Positions 16,866-26,847 of a DNA stretch of 52,849 bases are shown one piece after another. This stretch comes from Rhodospirillales bacterium 70-18. GTDB lineage: Bacteria > Pseudomonadota > Alphaproteobacteria > Acetobacterales > Acetobacteraceae. Both the position numbers and the translations under genes were made by a program. Positions within the stretch are counted from its first letter, which is position 1; every line of letters begins with the position of its first letter. The DNA is taken from positions 14,717 through 67,565 of the forward strand of contig MKWE01000031.1 of NCBI GenBank assembly GCA_001899585.1, in the 5' to 3' direction. Under the pieces are notes generated by a model. That model was given only the letters and a program-made list of their open reading frames with translations, did no database searches and was not told where the DNA came from.

Positions 16866-17743
16866 GCGGCGGCAAAGCCATGATGCGGCTGCGCAGCCCG
16901 CTGTTCGCGCCGGGCGATTCCGAGCGCAAGGCGGCCAAGGCGCTGGCCGGCGGCGCCGACGCGGTGATCCTGGACCTGGAGGATTCGGTGGCGCCGGCGG
17001 CCAAGGACGGAGCCCGGGCGCTGGTGGCGGCGCTGTTGCCGGGGGCCTGCGCGCGGCACGTGATCGTGCGGATCAACCCGCGCGGCACCGACTGGTACCT
17101 GCGCGACCTGGCGGCCGTGGTGCCGGGCCGGCCGGACGCGGTGATGCTGCCGAAATGCACCGGCGCCGACGACCTGCTGGCGCTGGACCACCATCTGGAG
17201 GCGCTGGAGACCGCCGCCGGGCTGGCGGCGGGCGCCATCGGCGTGCTGCCGATCGTCACCGAGACGGCGGCCTCGGTGCTGGGGCTGCCCGGCATGGCCG
17301 GGGCGGCGCGGCGGGTGCTGGGATTCTGTTTCGGCGCCGAGGATCTCTCGGCCGATCTCGGGATCTCGCCGCGCCTGGCCGACCAGTCCTATCCCGCCGC
17401 GGTGGCGCATGCGCGCGCCGCCGTGCTGGTGGCGGCCGCGGCGGCCGGGGTGCCGGCGCTGGACACGCCCTGGCCCGACCCGCGCGACCCGGACGGGCTG
17501 GCGCGCGAGGCGGCGACGGCGGCAGCGGACGGCTTCACGGGCAAGCTGTGCATCCATCCCGACCAGGTCGGGCCCGTGAACGCGGCCTTCACCCCCGATC
17601 CGGCCCGGATGGCCTGGGCGCGGCGGGTGCGCGACGCCTTCGCCGCCAATCCGCAGGCCGGGGTGTTCGCGCTGGATGGCAAGATGATCGACCGTCCCCA
17701 TCTGAAGCTGGCGAACCGCATCCTCGCGGCCGGCGGCGAATGA
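16862..17743 (+). CDS. CitE-like CoA-ester lyase (HpcH/HpaI aldolase family)
   Basis: 293 residues. TIM-barrel CoA-ester lyase: LRSPLFAPGDSERKAAKAL at the N-terminus, DAVILDLEDSVAPAAK (Mg-binding Glu/Asp strand), VIVRINPRGTDWYLRDL, MLPKCTGADD, and the late GFTGKLCIHPDQVGPVNAAF motif typical of malyl-CoA, citramalyl-CoA and citrate-lyase beta proteins. It cleaves or forms a 3-hydroxyacyl-CoA, giving acetyl-CoA (or propionyl-/glyoxylate-type products). It is coupled by a 4-bp overlap to the MaoC hydratase. Citrate lyase proper is unlikely, since no CitF or CitD is near. Confidence 0.87.
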   Translation: MSGGKAMMRLRSPLFAPGDSERKAAKALAGGADAVILDLEDSVAPAAKDGARALVAALLPGACARHVIVRINPRGTDWYLRDLAAVVPGRPDAVMLPKCTGADDLLALDHHLEALETAAGLAAGAIGVLPIVTETAASVLGLPGMAGAARRVLGFCFGAEDLSADLGISPRLADQSYPAAVAHARAAVLVAAAAAGVPALDTPWPDPRDPDGLAREAATAAADGFTGKLCIHPDQVGPVNAAFTPDPARMAWARRVRDAFAANPQAGVFALDGKMIDRPHLKLANRILAAGGE

Positions 17744-17870
17744 TGCAGTGCAACATCGCCTCCATATGGCCGTAATGTCGGCCACCCTATAAACCTTCCC
17801 CCGGTCGCGCGTCCGGGGGCCACCCCAGCCAGCCCGGCCCAGCAGGTCCGGCGCGCCCAGACAGGACCGC
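17744..17870. promoter_or_regulatory. Upstream region of the RND efflux operon
   Basis: Seen in 127 bp: a dyad TGGCCG-6-CGGCCA (17767-17784), directly followed by TATAAA (17788-17793) as a possible -10, then a hairpin CCCCCGG (17798-17804)/CCGGGGG (17813-17819) in the leader. A dyad abutting a -10 would suit a repressor operator, but no -35 is obvious and no regulator gene is adjacent. Confidence 0.4.
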
Positions 17871-19337
17871 ATGACGCACCGCCCGCTTCGCCGCCGCTCT
17901 CTGCCGATCGGGCTGGCGTTGATGCTGGGCGGCTGCGCTCTGGGGCCGGCCTATGCGCCGCCGACGCTGGAGATCCCGGCCGCCTATCGCGCCACGCCGG
18001 CCAGTGCGGCGAGCGCCTGGCCGGGGGCGGCGTGGTGGCGGGGCTTCGGCTCGGCGGAGCTGGACGGGCTGATCGCGCAGGCGCGGGAGAATAATTTCGA
18101 CATCGCGGCCGCCATCGCCCGGGTCCGCCAGGCCGACGCGCAGGCGCGCATCGCCGGCAGCCCGCTATTGCCCGGCATTTCGGCGCAGGGGACGGATTCC
18201 TGGAGCCGGTCGGCGCTGCAGCGGCGCACGGCGGCCGGCGGCACCGTGCGCACCGGCACCTATGCCGAGTCCCGCAGCTACACGTTGCAGCCCTCGATCA
18301 GCTACGAGGTCGATCTGTGGGGGCGGGTGCGGGCCGGGCGCGACGCCGCCGCGGCGACGGCGCTGGCCTCGCGGTTCGACCAGCAGACGGTGGCGCTGAC
18401 GGTGGTGACCTCGGTCGCCTCCACTTGGTTCCAGGCGCTGGCGTTGCAGGACCGGCTGAACGTCGCCGCCCGCAATATCCGCGATGCCGAGACCATCCTG
18501 ACGGCGATCCGCGCGCGCCAGGCGGCGGGCACCGCCTCCCTGCTCGATGTCTCGCAGCAGGAGACGCTGGTGGCCGGGCTGCGCACCCAGGTGCCGGCGC
18601 TGCGCAGCCAGCTGGAGCAGCAACTCAACGCGCTGGGCATCCTGATCGGCCGGCCGCCCTCGGTGGTGACCGTGCGGCCGGGCACGCTGGCCGCGCTGTC
18701 GCTGCCGGAGGTGGCGCCGGGGCTGCCGTCGGAGCTGCTGGCGCGGCGGCCGGATGTGGCGTCGGCGGAGGCGCAATTGCGGGCGGCGAATGCCGATATT
18801 CGTGCCGCAAGGGCCAATTTCTTCCCCCAGGTGGCGCTTTCCGGCGCCGCCGGCTGGCAAAGCCTGGCGTTGACGACGCTGTTCGGCCCCGGCTCGCTGT
18901 TCCTCAACGCCGCCGCCTCGGCGACGCAGAGCATCTTCAACAACGGCCTGACAGCCGCCCAGGTGGAGCAGGCCAGGGGCCGCTACGACGAGTTGCTGGC
19001 CGATTACCGCAAGGCGGTGGTGCAGGCCTTCACCGACGTGGAGAACGCCGTGCAGGCGTATCGGTTCGCCACCGAGCAGGAGGCGCTGCAGCGCGACGCC
19101 GTGGCCACCGCGCAGCGCGCCGCCGACATCGCGCGGGCGCAGCTGCTCGCCGGCACCACCGATATCGTGACCGCCTTGCAGGCGCAGACCGCGCTGTTCA
19201 ACGACCTGGACGCGCTGGCGCAGGTGCGGCTGTCGCGCTTCCAGGCGCTGCTGTCGCTGTACAAGGCGCTTGGCGGCGGCTGGAGCGCGGCCGACGTGGT
19301 GCCGCCGGCGCAGCCGCTGTTCCAGGGCATATTGTGA
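17871..19337 (+). CDS. RND efflux outer-membrane factor, NodT family lipoprotein
   Basis: 488 residues. The lipobox LGGC with Cys22 follows a basic N-terminus (MTHRPLRRRSLPIGLALM), so the mature protein is a lipoprotein. The two OEP repeats of TolC-like proteins are visible: first near WWRGFGSAELDGLIAQARENNFDIAAA, second near LPSELLARRPDVASAEAQLRAANADI, with the NodT-type DYRKAVVQAFTDVENAVQAY helix. It forms the outer-membrane exit duct for the downstream adaptor and pumps, 28 bp before the adaptor. Confidence 0.94.
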   Translation: MTHRPLRRRSLPIGLALMLGGCALGPAYAPPTLEIPAAYRATPASAASAWPGAAWWRGFGSAELDGLIAQARENNFDIAAAIARVRQADAQARIAGSPLLPGISAQGTDSWSRSALQRRTAAGGTVRTGTYAESRSYTLQPSISYEVDLWGRVRAGRDAAAATALASRFDQQTVALTVVTSVASTWFQALALQDRLNVAARNIRDAETILTAIRARQAAGTASLLDVSQQETLVAGLRTQVPALRSQLEQQLNALGILIGRPPSVVTVRPGTLAALSLPEVAPGLPSELLARRPDVASAEAQLRAANADIRAARANFFPQVALSGAAGWQSLALTTLFGPGSLFLNAAASATQSIFNNGLTAAQVEQARGRYDELLADYRKAVVQAFTDVENAVQAYRFATEQEALQRDAVATAQRAADIARAQLLAGTTDIVTALQAQTALFNDLDALAQVRLSRFQALLSLYKALGGGWSAADVVPPAQPLFQGIL

Positions 19338-19365
19338 TGCGTCGCGGGGAAGGGTGAAGTCGCGT

Positions 19366-20595
19366 ATGCGCAAGGCGTTGATGTTGCTGCTGGTGCTGGC
19401 CGTCGCCGGGGGCGGCTACTGGTACCTGGCCGTGCGCAAGCCTGCCGAGCAGGCGCAGGGGCGGCGCGGGCCGGGCGCCATTCCGGTGGTGGTGACCGCC
19501 GCCACGCAGCAGGACGTGCCGATCTACCTGGACGGGCTGGGCACCGTGCAGGCCTCGGCCACCATCACCATCAAGCCGATGGTCGATGGCAAGCTGATCG
19601 AGGTGGATTTCCGCGAGGGCCAGGACGTCAAGCGCGGCGACGTGCTGGCGCGCATCGACCCGCGCACCTACCAGGCGGCGCTGGACCAGGCGCTGGCCAA
19701 GAAGGCGCAGGACGACGCGACGCTGGCCAACGCGCGGGTGGACGCGGCGCGCTACGCCAAGCTGGCCGCCTCGGCCTATACCTCCGCCCAGCAGGCCGAT
19801 GCCGCGCGCTCGCAGGTGGCGCAGCTTGAAGGGCTGGTGCAGGCCGACCAGGCGGCGATCGACAATGCGCGGGTGCTGCTGAGCTACACCACGATCACCT
19901 CGCCGATCGACGGGCGGGTGGGCATCCGGCAGGTGGATGTGGGCAACATCGTGCATGCCGGCGACGCCGCCGGGCTGGTGGTGGTGACCACGCTGAAGCC
20001 GATCTCGGTGCTGTTCAGCCTGCCGCAGCAGGCGCTGCCGCAGGTGGCCGAGGCGATCCAGGCCGGCACGCCGGAGGTGCTGGCGCTGCCGCAGGAATTC
20101 GGCCCCACCTCGGCGCGCGAGGCGATCGACCGCGGCATGCTGACCGTGCTCGACAACCAGGTGGACGCGACCACCGGCACGATCAAGCTGAAGGCCAGCT
20201 TCCCCAATGCGGGGCTGAAACTGTGGCCGGGCGCCTTCGTGACGGTGCGGCTGAACGTGCGCACCTGGCGCGGCGCCACGGTGGTGCCGCCGGTGGCGGT
20301 GCAGCGCGGCCCGGCCGGCACCTATGTCTATGTGGTCGATGCGGACCAGACCGCGCAGCGGCGGCCGGTGACGGTGGGCCACGAGGATATCGGCCTGGCG
20401 GTGATCGCCGAGGGGCTGAAGCCGGGCGAGCGCGTGGTGGTGGACGGCGCCTCCCGCCTGACCGAGGGGGCGAAGGTGACGGTGGTGCCGCCCCCCGGCA
20501 CCGCGCCCCCCGGCACCGCGCCCGCCGCGGCCCCGGCCGCCGCCCGGCAGGGCAGCCGCCCGGTGGCCGGGCGGCGGACCAGCGGGGCGACATGA
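19366..20595 (+). CDS. RND efflux periplasmic adaptor (MdtA-like)
   Basis: 409 residues. A single N-terminal membrane anchor (MRKALMLLLVLAVAGGGYWY) leads into a barrel-sandwich/lipoyl domain (VDGKLIEVDFREGQDVKRGDVLARID), a helical hairpin, and the second lipoyl half (YTTITSPIDGRVGIRQVDVGN). The C-terminal tail is Pro/Ala-rich. It bridges pump and outer-membrane factor. The ATG at 19366 was chosen for the membrane anchor; earlier in-frame codons lack support. The pump gene starts 13 bp after its stop. Confidence 0.94.
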   Translation: MRKALMLLLVLAVAGGGYWYLAVRKPAEQAQGRRGPGAIPVVVTAATQQDVPIYLDGLGTVQASATITIKPMVDGKLIEVDFREGQDVKRGDVLARIDPRTYQAALDQALAKKAQDDATLANARVDAARYAKLAASAYTSAQQADAARSQVAQLEGLVQADQAAIDNARVLLSYTTITSPIDGRVGIRQVDVGNIVHAGDAAGLVVVTTLKPISVLFSLPQQALPQVAEAIQAGTPEVLALPQEFGPTSAREAIDRGMLTVLDNQVDATTGTIKLKASFPNAGLKLWPGAFVTVRLNVRTWRGATVVPPVAVQRGPAGTYVYVVDADQTAQRRPVTVGHEDIGLAVIAEGLKPGERVVVDGASRLTEGAKVTVVPPPGTAPPGTAPAAAPAAARQGSRPVAGRRTSGAT

Positions 20596-20608
20596 GCGGG
20601 GTGGCGCG

Positions 20609-23600
20609 ATGAACATCTCCGCCCCGTTCATCGCGCGGCCGATCGCCACCGCGCTGCTGGCCATCGCGGTGCTGCTGGCCGGCGCCCTGGGCTACCGGGC
20701 GCTGCCGGTCTCAGCCCTGCCGCAGGTGGATTTCCCGACCATCCAGGTGACCACCCAGCTGCCGGGCGCCAGCCCCGACGTGGTCGCCAACCTGATCACC
20801 GCCTCGCTGGAGCGACAGTTCGGCCAGATCCAGGGTCTGACCACGATGACCTCCAGCAGTTCGGAGGGCACCAGCCAGATCACCCTGCAATTCTCGCTGG
20901 CCCGCAACATCGACAGCGCGGCGCAGGACGTGCAGGCGGCGATCAACGCCTCGGCGGGCACGCTGCCGGCCTCGCTGCCCTATCCGCCGGTCTATTCCAA
21001 GGTGAACCCGGCGGACACGCCGATCATGACGCTGGCGCTGATGTCCGACGCGATCACGCTGGACAAGGTGAGCGACGCCGCGGACACGCTGCTGCAACCC
21101 AAGCTCAGTCAGATCGACGGGGTCGGCAAGGTGAGCGTGCAGGGGCGGATGCGCCCGGCGGTGCGGGTGCGCGTGGACCCGGCGCGGGTGGCCAGCTACG
21201 GGCTGTCGATGGAGGACGTGCGCACGGCCATCGCGGCGGCCAACGTGAACGGCGCCAAGGGCGGCTTCGACGGGCCGCGCCAGGCGATCGCGCTGGGGGC
21301 GAACGACCAGATCGTCTCGCCGGACGCCTATCGCGACCTGGTGGTGGCCTGGCGCAACGGCGCGGCGGTGCGGCTGTCCGACCTGGGCACGGTGGTGGGT
21401 GGGCTGGAGAACGACCGCGCGGGGGCGTGGTACCTGGGTGACGGTACCGCACCGCACCCCGCCGTGGTGCTGGACATCCAGCGCCAGCCGGGGGCCAACA
21501 TCGTGCAGACGGTGGCGCGCATCCGCGCCGCCCTGCCGGCCCTGCGCGCCGCCATCCCGGCCGCGATCGGCATGACCGTGGTGACCGACCGCACCGAGAC
21601 GATCCGCGCCAGCGTGACCGACGTGCAGGCCACCCTGCTGCTGTCGATCGCGCTGGTGGTGGGGGTGATCTTCCTGTTCCTGCGCTCCTGGCGGGCCACC
21701 GTGATCCCGGCGGTGGCGCTGCCGCTGTCGCTGGTGGGCACGTTCGGGGTGATGGCGCTGTGCGGCTACGGGCTGGACAACCTGTCGCTGATGGCGCTGA
21801 CGGTCGCCACCGGCTTCGTGGTCGACGACGCCATCGTGATGATCGAGAACGTGGTCCGCTACATCGAGGAAGGGGTGCCGCCGCTGGAGGCCGCCTACAA
21901 GGGCGCGGCGCAGATCGGCTTCACCATCGTCTCGCTGACGGTCTCGCTGATCGCGGTGTTCATCCCGCTGCTGTTCATGACCGGCGTGGTGGGGCGGCTG
22001 TTCAACGAATTCGCGGTGACGCTATCAGTCTCGGTGGTGGTGTCCGCGGTGGTGTCGCTCACGCTCACGCCGATGATGTGCGGCCGGTTGCTGCGCCCGG
22101 CGGCGGAGGAGCGGCCCGGCCGCATCGCCCGCCTGTTCGAGGCGGCGTTCAACGCCCTGCTGGCGGGCTATCGCCACAGCCTCGCCTGGGCGCTGCGCCG
22201 CCAGCGCCTGGTGCTGGCGGTGGCCGCCCTCACGCTGGTCGGCACCGGGCTGCTGTATGCGGTGGTGCCGAAGGGGTTCCTGCCGTTGCAGGACACCGGC
22301 GTGATCGTGGCGGTGACCCAGGCGGAACAAAGCATCTCGATGGCGCGGATGAGCGCGCTGCAGAACCGGGCGGCGGCGCTGGTGGGGCAGGACCCGGCGG
22401 TGGCCGGGGTGGTCTCGTTCGTCGGCGTCGGCTCGATCAACGCCACGCCCAATGCCGGCCGGCTGACCATCGCCCTGAAGCCGCGCGGCGCGCGCGACGC
22501 CTCGGCGCAGGCGGTGGCCGACCGGTTGCAGGCGCGGCTGGCCGCCCTGCCCGGGCTGTCGGTGTTCATGCAGCCGGTGCAGGACATCCAGATCGGCACG
22601 CGGGTCAGCCGCACCCAGTATCAATACACGCTGGTGGATACCGACCCGCAGGAACTGGCCGACTGGGCGCCGAAGCTGCTGGCGAGGCTGGGTACACTGC
22701 CGGTGATGCGCGATGTCGCCACCGACCAGCAGGATGACGGGCTGCGCACCGTGGTGCGGGTGGACCGCGACGCCGCGATGCGCCTGGGCGTCAGCATGCA
22801 GGCGGTGCAGGACACGCTGTACGACAGTTTCGGCCAGCGCCAGATCTCCACCATCTTCGCCCAGTCCAACCAGTATCGCGTGGTGCTGGAGGCCGATCCC
22901 GCCTGGCAGGCCAACCCGGACTCGCTGCTGCGCCTGCGCGTGCCCGGCGCCGGCGGCGCGCAGGTGCCGCTGTCCGGCATCGCCACCATCGAGCGCACGG
23001 TGGCGCCGCTGGTGATCACCCACGAGGCGCAGTTCCCGTCGGTGACGATCAGCTTCAACCTCGCCCCCGGCGCCTCGCTGGGCCAGGCGGTGGCGGCGGT
23101 GGCGCAGGCGGAACGGGATATCGGCCTGCCGGCCACCATCGCCGGCAGCTATTCGGGCGACGCCGCCGAGTTCCAGAAATCGCTGGCCGCCGAGCCCTGG
23201 CTGATCCTGGCGGCGATCGTGGTGATCTACATCGTGCTGGGGGTGCTGTACGAGAGTACCATCCACCCGATCACCATCCTGTCCACCCTGCCCTCGGCGG
23301 GCATCGGCGCGCTGCTCGCGCTGATGGCGGTGGGGGCGGACCTGTCGCTGGTGGCGCTGGTGGGCATCGTGCTGCTGATGGGCATCGTGAAGAAGAACGC
23401 GATCATGATGATCGACTTCGCCATCGAGGCGGAGCGCACCCGCGGCCTGACGCCGGAAGCGGCGATCGAGGAAGCCTGCCTGCTGCGCTTTCGCCCGATC
23501 ATGATGACCACCATGGCCGCCCTGCTGGGCGCGCTGCCGCTGGTGATCGAGCAGGGCACCGGCTCGGAGCTGCGCTTTCCGCTGGGGGTGACGATCGTGG

Positions 23601-23725
23601 GCGGGCTGGCGCTCAGCCAGTTGTTGACGCTGTACACCACGCCGGCGATCTACCTGGCGCTGGAGCGGCTGCGGCTGCGCTGGGCCGGGCCGCCGGCCGC
23701 GATGCAGCCGGGGGCGGCGGAGTAG
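20609..23725 (+). CDS. RND multidrug efflux pump, MdtB-like
   Basis: 1038 residues, hydrophobe/amphiphile-efflux RND family. It begins NISAPFIARPIATALLAIAVLLAGALGY, the HAE1 first membrane segment. The proton-relay residues are present: two Asp in TM4 (GFVVDDAIVMIENV) and Lys in TM10 (LLMGIVKKNAIMMIDFA). Periplasmic porter motifs include LPQVDFPTIQVTTQLPGASPDVV. It acts as a trimer, possibly mixed with the next gene product, as MdtB2C does in E. coli. The substrates are unknown. Confidence 0.95.
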   Translation: MNISAPFIARPIATALLAIAVLLAGALGYRALPVSALPQVDFPTIQVTTQLPGASPDVVANLITASLERQFGQIQGLTTMTSSSSEGTSQITLQFSLARNIDSAAQDVQAAINASAGTLPASLPYPPVYSKVNPADTPIMTLALMSDAITLDKVSDAADTLLQPKLSQIDGVGKVSVQGRMRPAVRVRVDPARVASYGLSMEDVRTAIAAANVNGAKGGFDGPRQAIALGANDQIVSPDAYRDLVVAWRNGAAVRLSDLGTVVGGLENDRAGAWYLGDGTAPHPAVVLDIQRQPGANIVQTVARIRAALPALRAAIPAAIGMTVVTDRTETIRASVTDVQATLLLSIALVVGVIFLFLRSWRATVIPAVALPLSLVGTFGVMALCGYGLDNLSLMALTVATGFVVDDAIVMIENVVRYIEEGVPPLEAAYKGAAQIGFTIVSLTVSLIAVFIPLLFMTGVVGRLFNEFAVTLSVSVVVSAVVSLTLTPMMCGRLLRPAAEERPGRIARLFEAAFNALLAGYRHSLAWALRRQRLVLAVAALTLVGTGLLYAVVPKGFLPLQDTGVIVAVTQAEQSISMARMSALQNRAAALVGQDPAVAGVVSFVGVGSINATPNAGRLTIALKPRGARDASAQAVADRLQARLAALPGLSVFMQPVQDIQIGTRVSRTQYQYTLVDTDPQELADWAPKLLARLGTLPVMRDVATDQQDDGLRTVVRVDRDAAMRLGVSMQAVQDTLYDSFGQRQISTIFAQSNQYRVVLEADPAWQANPDSLLRLRVPGAGGAQVPLSGIATIERTVAPLVITHEAQFPSVTISFNLAPGASLGQAVAAVAQAERDIGLPATIAGSYSGDAAEFQKSLAAEPWLILAAIVVIYIVLGVLYESTIHPITILSTLPSAGIGALLALMAVGADLSLVALVGIVLLMGIVKKNAIMMIDFAIEAERTRGLTPEAAIEEACLLRFRPIMMTTMAALLGALPLVIEQGTGSELRFPLGVTIVGGLALSQLLTLYTTPAIYLALERLRLRWAGPPAAMQPGAAE

Positions 23726-23729
23726 GGCG

Positions 23730-26700
23730 ATGGGGTTCTCGGCGATCTTCATCCGCCGCCCCGTGGCGACCATCCTGCTGTCGCTCGGCATCCTGCTGGC
23801 CGGCATCGTGGCTTATCACTTCCTGCCGGTGGCGCCGCTGCCGAGCGTGGACATCCCCACCATCGTGGTGTTCGCCAACCGGCCGGGGGCGGACCCGGAG
23901 ACCATGGCCAACTCGGTCGCCGCCCCGCTGGAGCGGCGGCTGGGCGAGATCGCCGGGGTGAGCGAGATCACCTCGGTCTCCTCGGTCGGCTCCACCAGCG
24001 TGATCGTGCAGTTCGACATCAGCCGCGACATCGACGGTGCTGCCAAGGACGTGCAGGCGGCGATCAACGCGGCCACCGCCGACCTGCCGGCCGACCTGCC
24101 GGGGCGGCCGTTCTTTCGCAAGTTCAACCCGGCCGGGGCGCCGATCATGACGATCGCGCTGACCTCGGACACGCTGTCGATGGCGCAGGTCTACGATGCC
24201 GCCGACAGCATCCTGGCGCAGCGGCTGTCGCAGGTGGAGGGGGTGGCGCAGGTCACCGTGAACGGCGCGGAGAAGCCGGCGGTGCGCATCCGCCTGAACC
24301 CGGCCGCCCTGGCCGCCGCCGGGCTGTCGGCGCAGGACGTGTTCAACGTGGTGCGGCGGGCCAATGTGATGGGCCCGGTCGGCGGCTTCGACGGGCCGGA
24401 CCGGGCGGAGAGCATCTGGATGAACGGCCAGATGTCGCATGCCGCCGATTACCGCTCGCTGGTGCTCAAATCCGCCGGCGGCGCGGTGGTGCGGCTGTCC
24501 GACGTGGCGAGCGTGGTGGATGGGGTGGCCAACACGCGGCTGGCGGCCTGGTTCGGCAAGCAGCCGGCGATCCTGCTCAACGTCACCAAATCCTACGGCG
24601 CCAATGTCATCCAGACCGTGGACAAGGTGCGGGCAGTGCTGCCGCTGCTGCAATCCTGGATGCCGCCGGACGTGAAGCTGACCGTGCTGGTCGATCGCAC
24701 TCAGAGCATCCGCGCCAGCGTGGACGACGTGCAGATCACGCTGGCGATCAGCATCGTGCTGGTGCTACTGGTGGTGCTGCTGTTCATGCGCCGGGCGGTG
24801 CCGACGATCGCCGCCGGCGCCACCGTGCCGCTGTCGCTGGCCGGCACCGTGGGGGCGATGTGGCTGTTCGGCTACTCGCTCGACAATTTCTCGCTGATGG
24901 CGCTGACCATCTCGGTGGGCTTCGTGGTCGACGACGCGATCGTGATGATCGAGAACATCGTCCGCCACATGGAGATGGGCAAGCGGCCGCTGCAGGCGGC
25001 GTTCGAGGGGGCGCGGCAGATCGGCTTCACGGTGATGTCGATCAGCCTGTCGCTGATCGCCGTGTTCATCCCGGTGCTGTTCATGGGCGGCGTGCTCGGC
25101 CGGCTGTTCAACGAGTTCGCGGTGACGCTGACGCTGGCCATCGCCATCTCGGCGGCGGTATCGCTCACCCTCACGCCGATGGTGTGCGGGCGGTTCATGC
25201 GCATTGACGCGCCGTCGCCCCCCGCGGGCGGGCGGCGCGGGCTGTGGTCGCGCATCGACGGCGCGGTGGATCGCGGCTTCACCGCCGCCCAGCGCTTCTA
25301 CGGCAGCAGCCTGGAGGTGGCGCTGCGCCATCGCGGGCTGATGCTGCTGGCGACGCTGGCGACCGTGGGGCTGACGATGTGGCTGTATACCGTGGTGCCC
25401 AAGGGCTTCCTGCCGACGCAGGACACCGGCCTGCTGCAAGGCGCCACGCTGGCCGGGCCCGACACCTCGTTCGCCGCGATGGCGCAGCGCCAGCGCGCGG
25501 TGGTGGACGTGCTGTTGAAGGACCCGGCGATCGCCGCCGTCGGCTCCACCATCGGGGTGACCAGCGGCTGGTCGTCGATGAACCGCGGCCAGCTCATCAT
25601 CGCGCTGAAGCCGGTGCCGGAGCGAGGGCTGTCGGCCGAGCAGGTGATCGCGCGGCTGCGGCCGCAGCTCAACCGGCTGGGCGGGGTGCAGACCTTCCTG
25701 TGGGCGGCGCAGGACCTGCGCGGCGGCGGGCGCGGCGGCAGCGGCAACCAGTTCGTGCTGCTCAGCGAGGACCTCGCCACGCTGCGCACCTGGTCGCAGC
25801 GGCTGGAGGACAAGCTGCGCACCGTGCCGGGCGTGGCCGACGTCAACAGCGACCAGGACCGCACCGGGCCGGAGGCGCGGCTGGTGATCGATCGCGACGC
25901 GGCGGCCCGGCTCGGCGTGTCGGTGGCGGCGATCGACAACGCGCTGAACAACGCGTTCGCGCAGCGGCAGATTTCCATCATCTACGACCAGCGCAACCAG
26001 TACCGCGTGGTGCTGGAGGCGGATCCGCGCTTGCAGACCGACCCCAGCGCGCTCAGCCGCATCTTCGTCGGCGCCAGCAACGGTGCGCAGGTGCCGCTGG
26101 GCAGCGTGACCCGGGTGACCCACGCCACTGCCCCGCTCGCGGTGCGCCACCAGGGGCAGATCCCGGCGGCGACGATCAGCTTCAGCCCGGATGTGGACGT
26201 GGCGCAGGGGGTGGCACTGGCCGACGTGATGCAGGCGGCGGCCGACCTGCACATGCCCGAGACGGTGCGCACCGCCCCGGCCGGCAACGCGCGCTGGCTG
26301 GCCGACAGCCTGTCCTCCCAGCCGCTGCTGATCGGGGCGGCGTTCCTGACCATCTACATCGTGCTGGGGGTGCTGTACGAAAGCCTGACCCAGCCGATCA
26401 CCATCATCTCCACCCTGCCCTCGGCGGGGCTGGGGGCGCTGCTGGCGCTGCTGGCCACCGGCTACGAGCTGTCCATCATGGCGATCATCGGCATCCTGCT
26501 GCTGATGGGCATCGTGAAGAAAAACGCCATCATGCTGGTGGATTTCGCCCTGGAGGAGGAACGCCGGCACGGCCGCACCCCGCTGGAGGCGATCCATGCC
26601 GCCTGCCTCGCACGCTTCCGCCCGATCATGATGACCACGCTGGCCGCCCTGCTGGGGGCGCTGCCGCTGGCGCTGGCGTTCGGCACCGGGGCGGAGCTGC

Positions 26701-26837
26701 GCCGGCCGCTGGGCGTGGCGATCGTCGGCGGGCTGATCGTCTCGCAGGCGCTGACGCTGTACACCACGCCGATCGTCTACCTGGCGCTGCAACGCCGCCG
26801 CCGGGCGGCGGCGCCGGTGGCGAGCCCGGCCGAGTAG
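23730..26837 (+). CDS. RND multidrug efflux pump, MdtC-like
   Basis: 1035 residues, clear paralogue of the preceding pump but not a recent copy. First segment FSAIFIRRPVATILLSLGILLAGIVAY; TM4 pair GFVVDDAIVMIENIV; TM10 Lys in LLMGIVKKNAIMLVDFALEEE. It starts 5 bp after the first pump stop, so both are made together. Two adjacent unlike pumps with one adaptor is the MdtABC arrangement. It ends 10 bp before the convergent GH15 gene, leaving no room for a separate terminator. Confidence 0.95.
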   Translation: MGFSAIFIRRPVATILLSLGILLAGIVAYHFLPVAPLPSVDIPTIVVFANRPGADPETMANSVAAPLERRLGEIAGVSEITSVSSVGSTSVIVQFDISRDIDGAAKDVQAAINAATADLPADLPGRPFFRKFNPAGAPIMTIALTSDTLSMAQVYDAADSILAQRLSQVEGVAQVTVNGAEKPAVRIRLNPAALAAAGLSAQDVFNVVRRANVMGPVGGFDGPDRAESIWMNGQMSHAADYRSLVLKSAGGAVVRLSDVASVVDGVANTRLAAWFGKQPAILLNVTKSYGANVIQTVDKVRAVLPLLQSWMPPDVKLTVLVDRTQSIRASVDDVQITLAISIVLVLLVVLLFMRRAVPTIAAGATVPLSLAGTVGAMWLFGYSLDNFSLMALTISVGFVVDDAIVMIENIVRHMEMGKRPLQAAFEGARQIGFTVMSISLSLIAVFIPVLFMGGVLGRLFNEFAVTLTLAIAISAAVSLTLTPMVCGRFMRIDAPSPPAGGRRGLWSRIDGAVDRGFTAAQRFYGSSLEVALRHRGLMLLATLATVGLTMWLYTVVPKGFLPTQDTGLLQGATLAGPDTSFAAMAQRQRAVVDVLLKDPAIAAVGSTIGVTSGWSSMNRGQLIIALKPVPERGLSAEQVIARLRPQLNRLGGVQTFLWAAQDLRGGGRGGSGNQFVLLSEDLATLRTWSQRLEDKLRTVPGVADVNSDQDRTGPEARLVIDRDAAARLGVSVAAIDNALNNAFAQRQISIIYDQRNQYRVVLEADPRLQTDPSALSRIFVGASNGAQVPLGSVTRVTHATAPLAVRHQGQIPAATISFSPDVDVAQGVALADVMQAAADLHMPETVRTAPAGNARWLADSLSSQPLLIGAAFLTIYIVLGVLYESLTQPITIISTLPSAGLGALLALLATGYELSIMAIIGILLLMGIVKKNAIMLVDFALEEERRHGRTPLEAIHAACLARFRPIMMTTLAALLGALPLALAFGTGAELRRPLGVAIVGGLIVSQALTLYTTPIVYLALQRRRRAAAPVASPAE

Positions 26838-26847
26838 CCGTACCGCC

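Noticed and set aside
22025..23806. 593-codon open frame on the minus strand
   Set aside because: Antisense to the MdtB-like pump; His/Arg/Gln-rich shadow without a recognisable domain.
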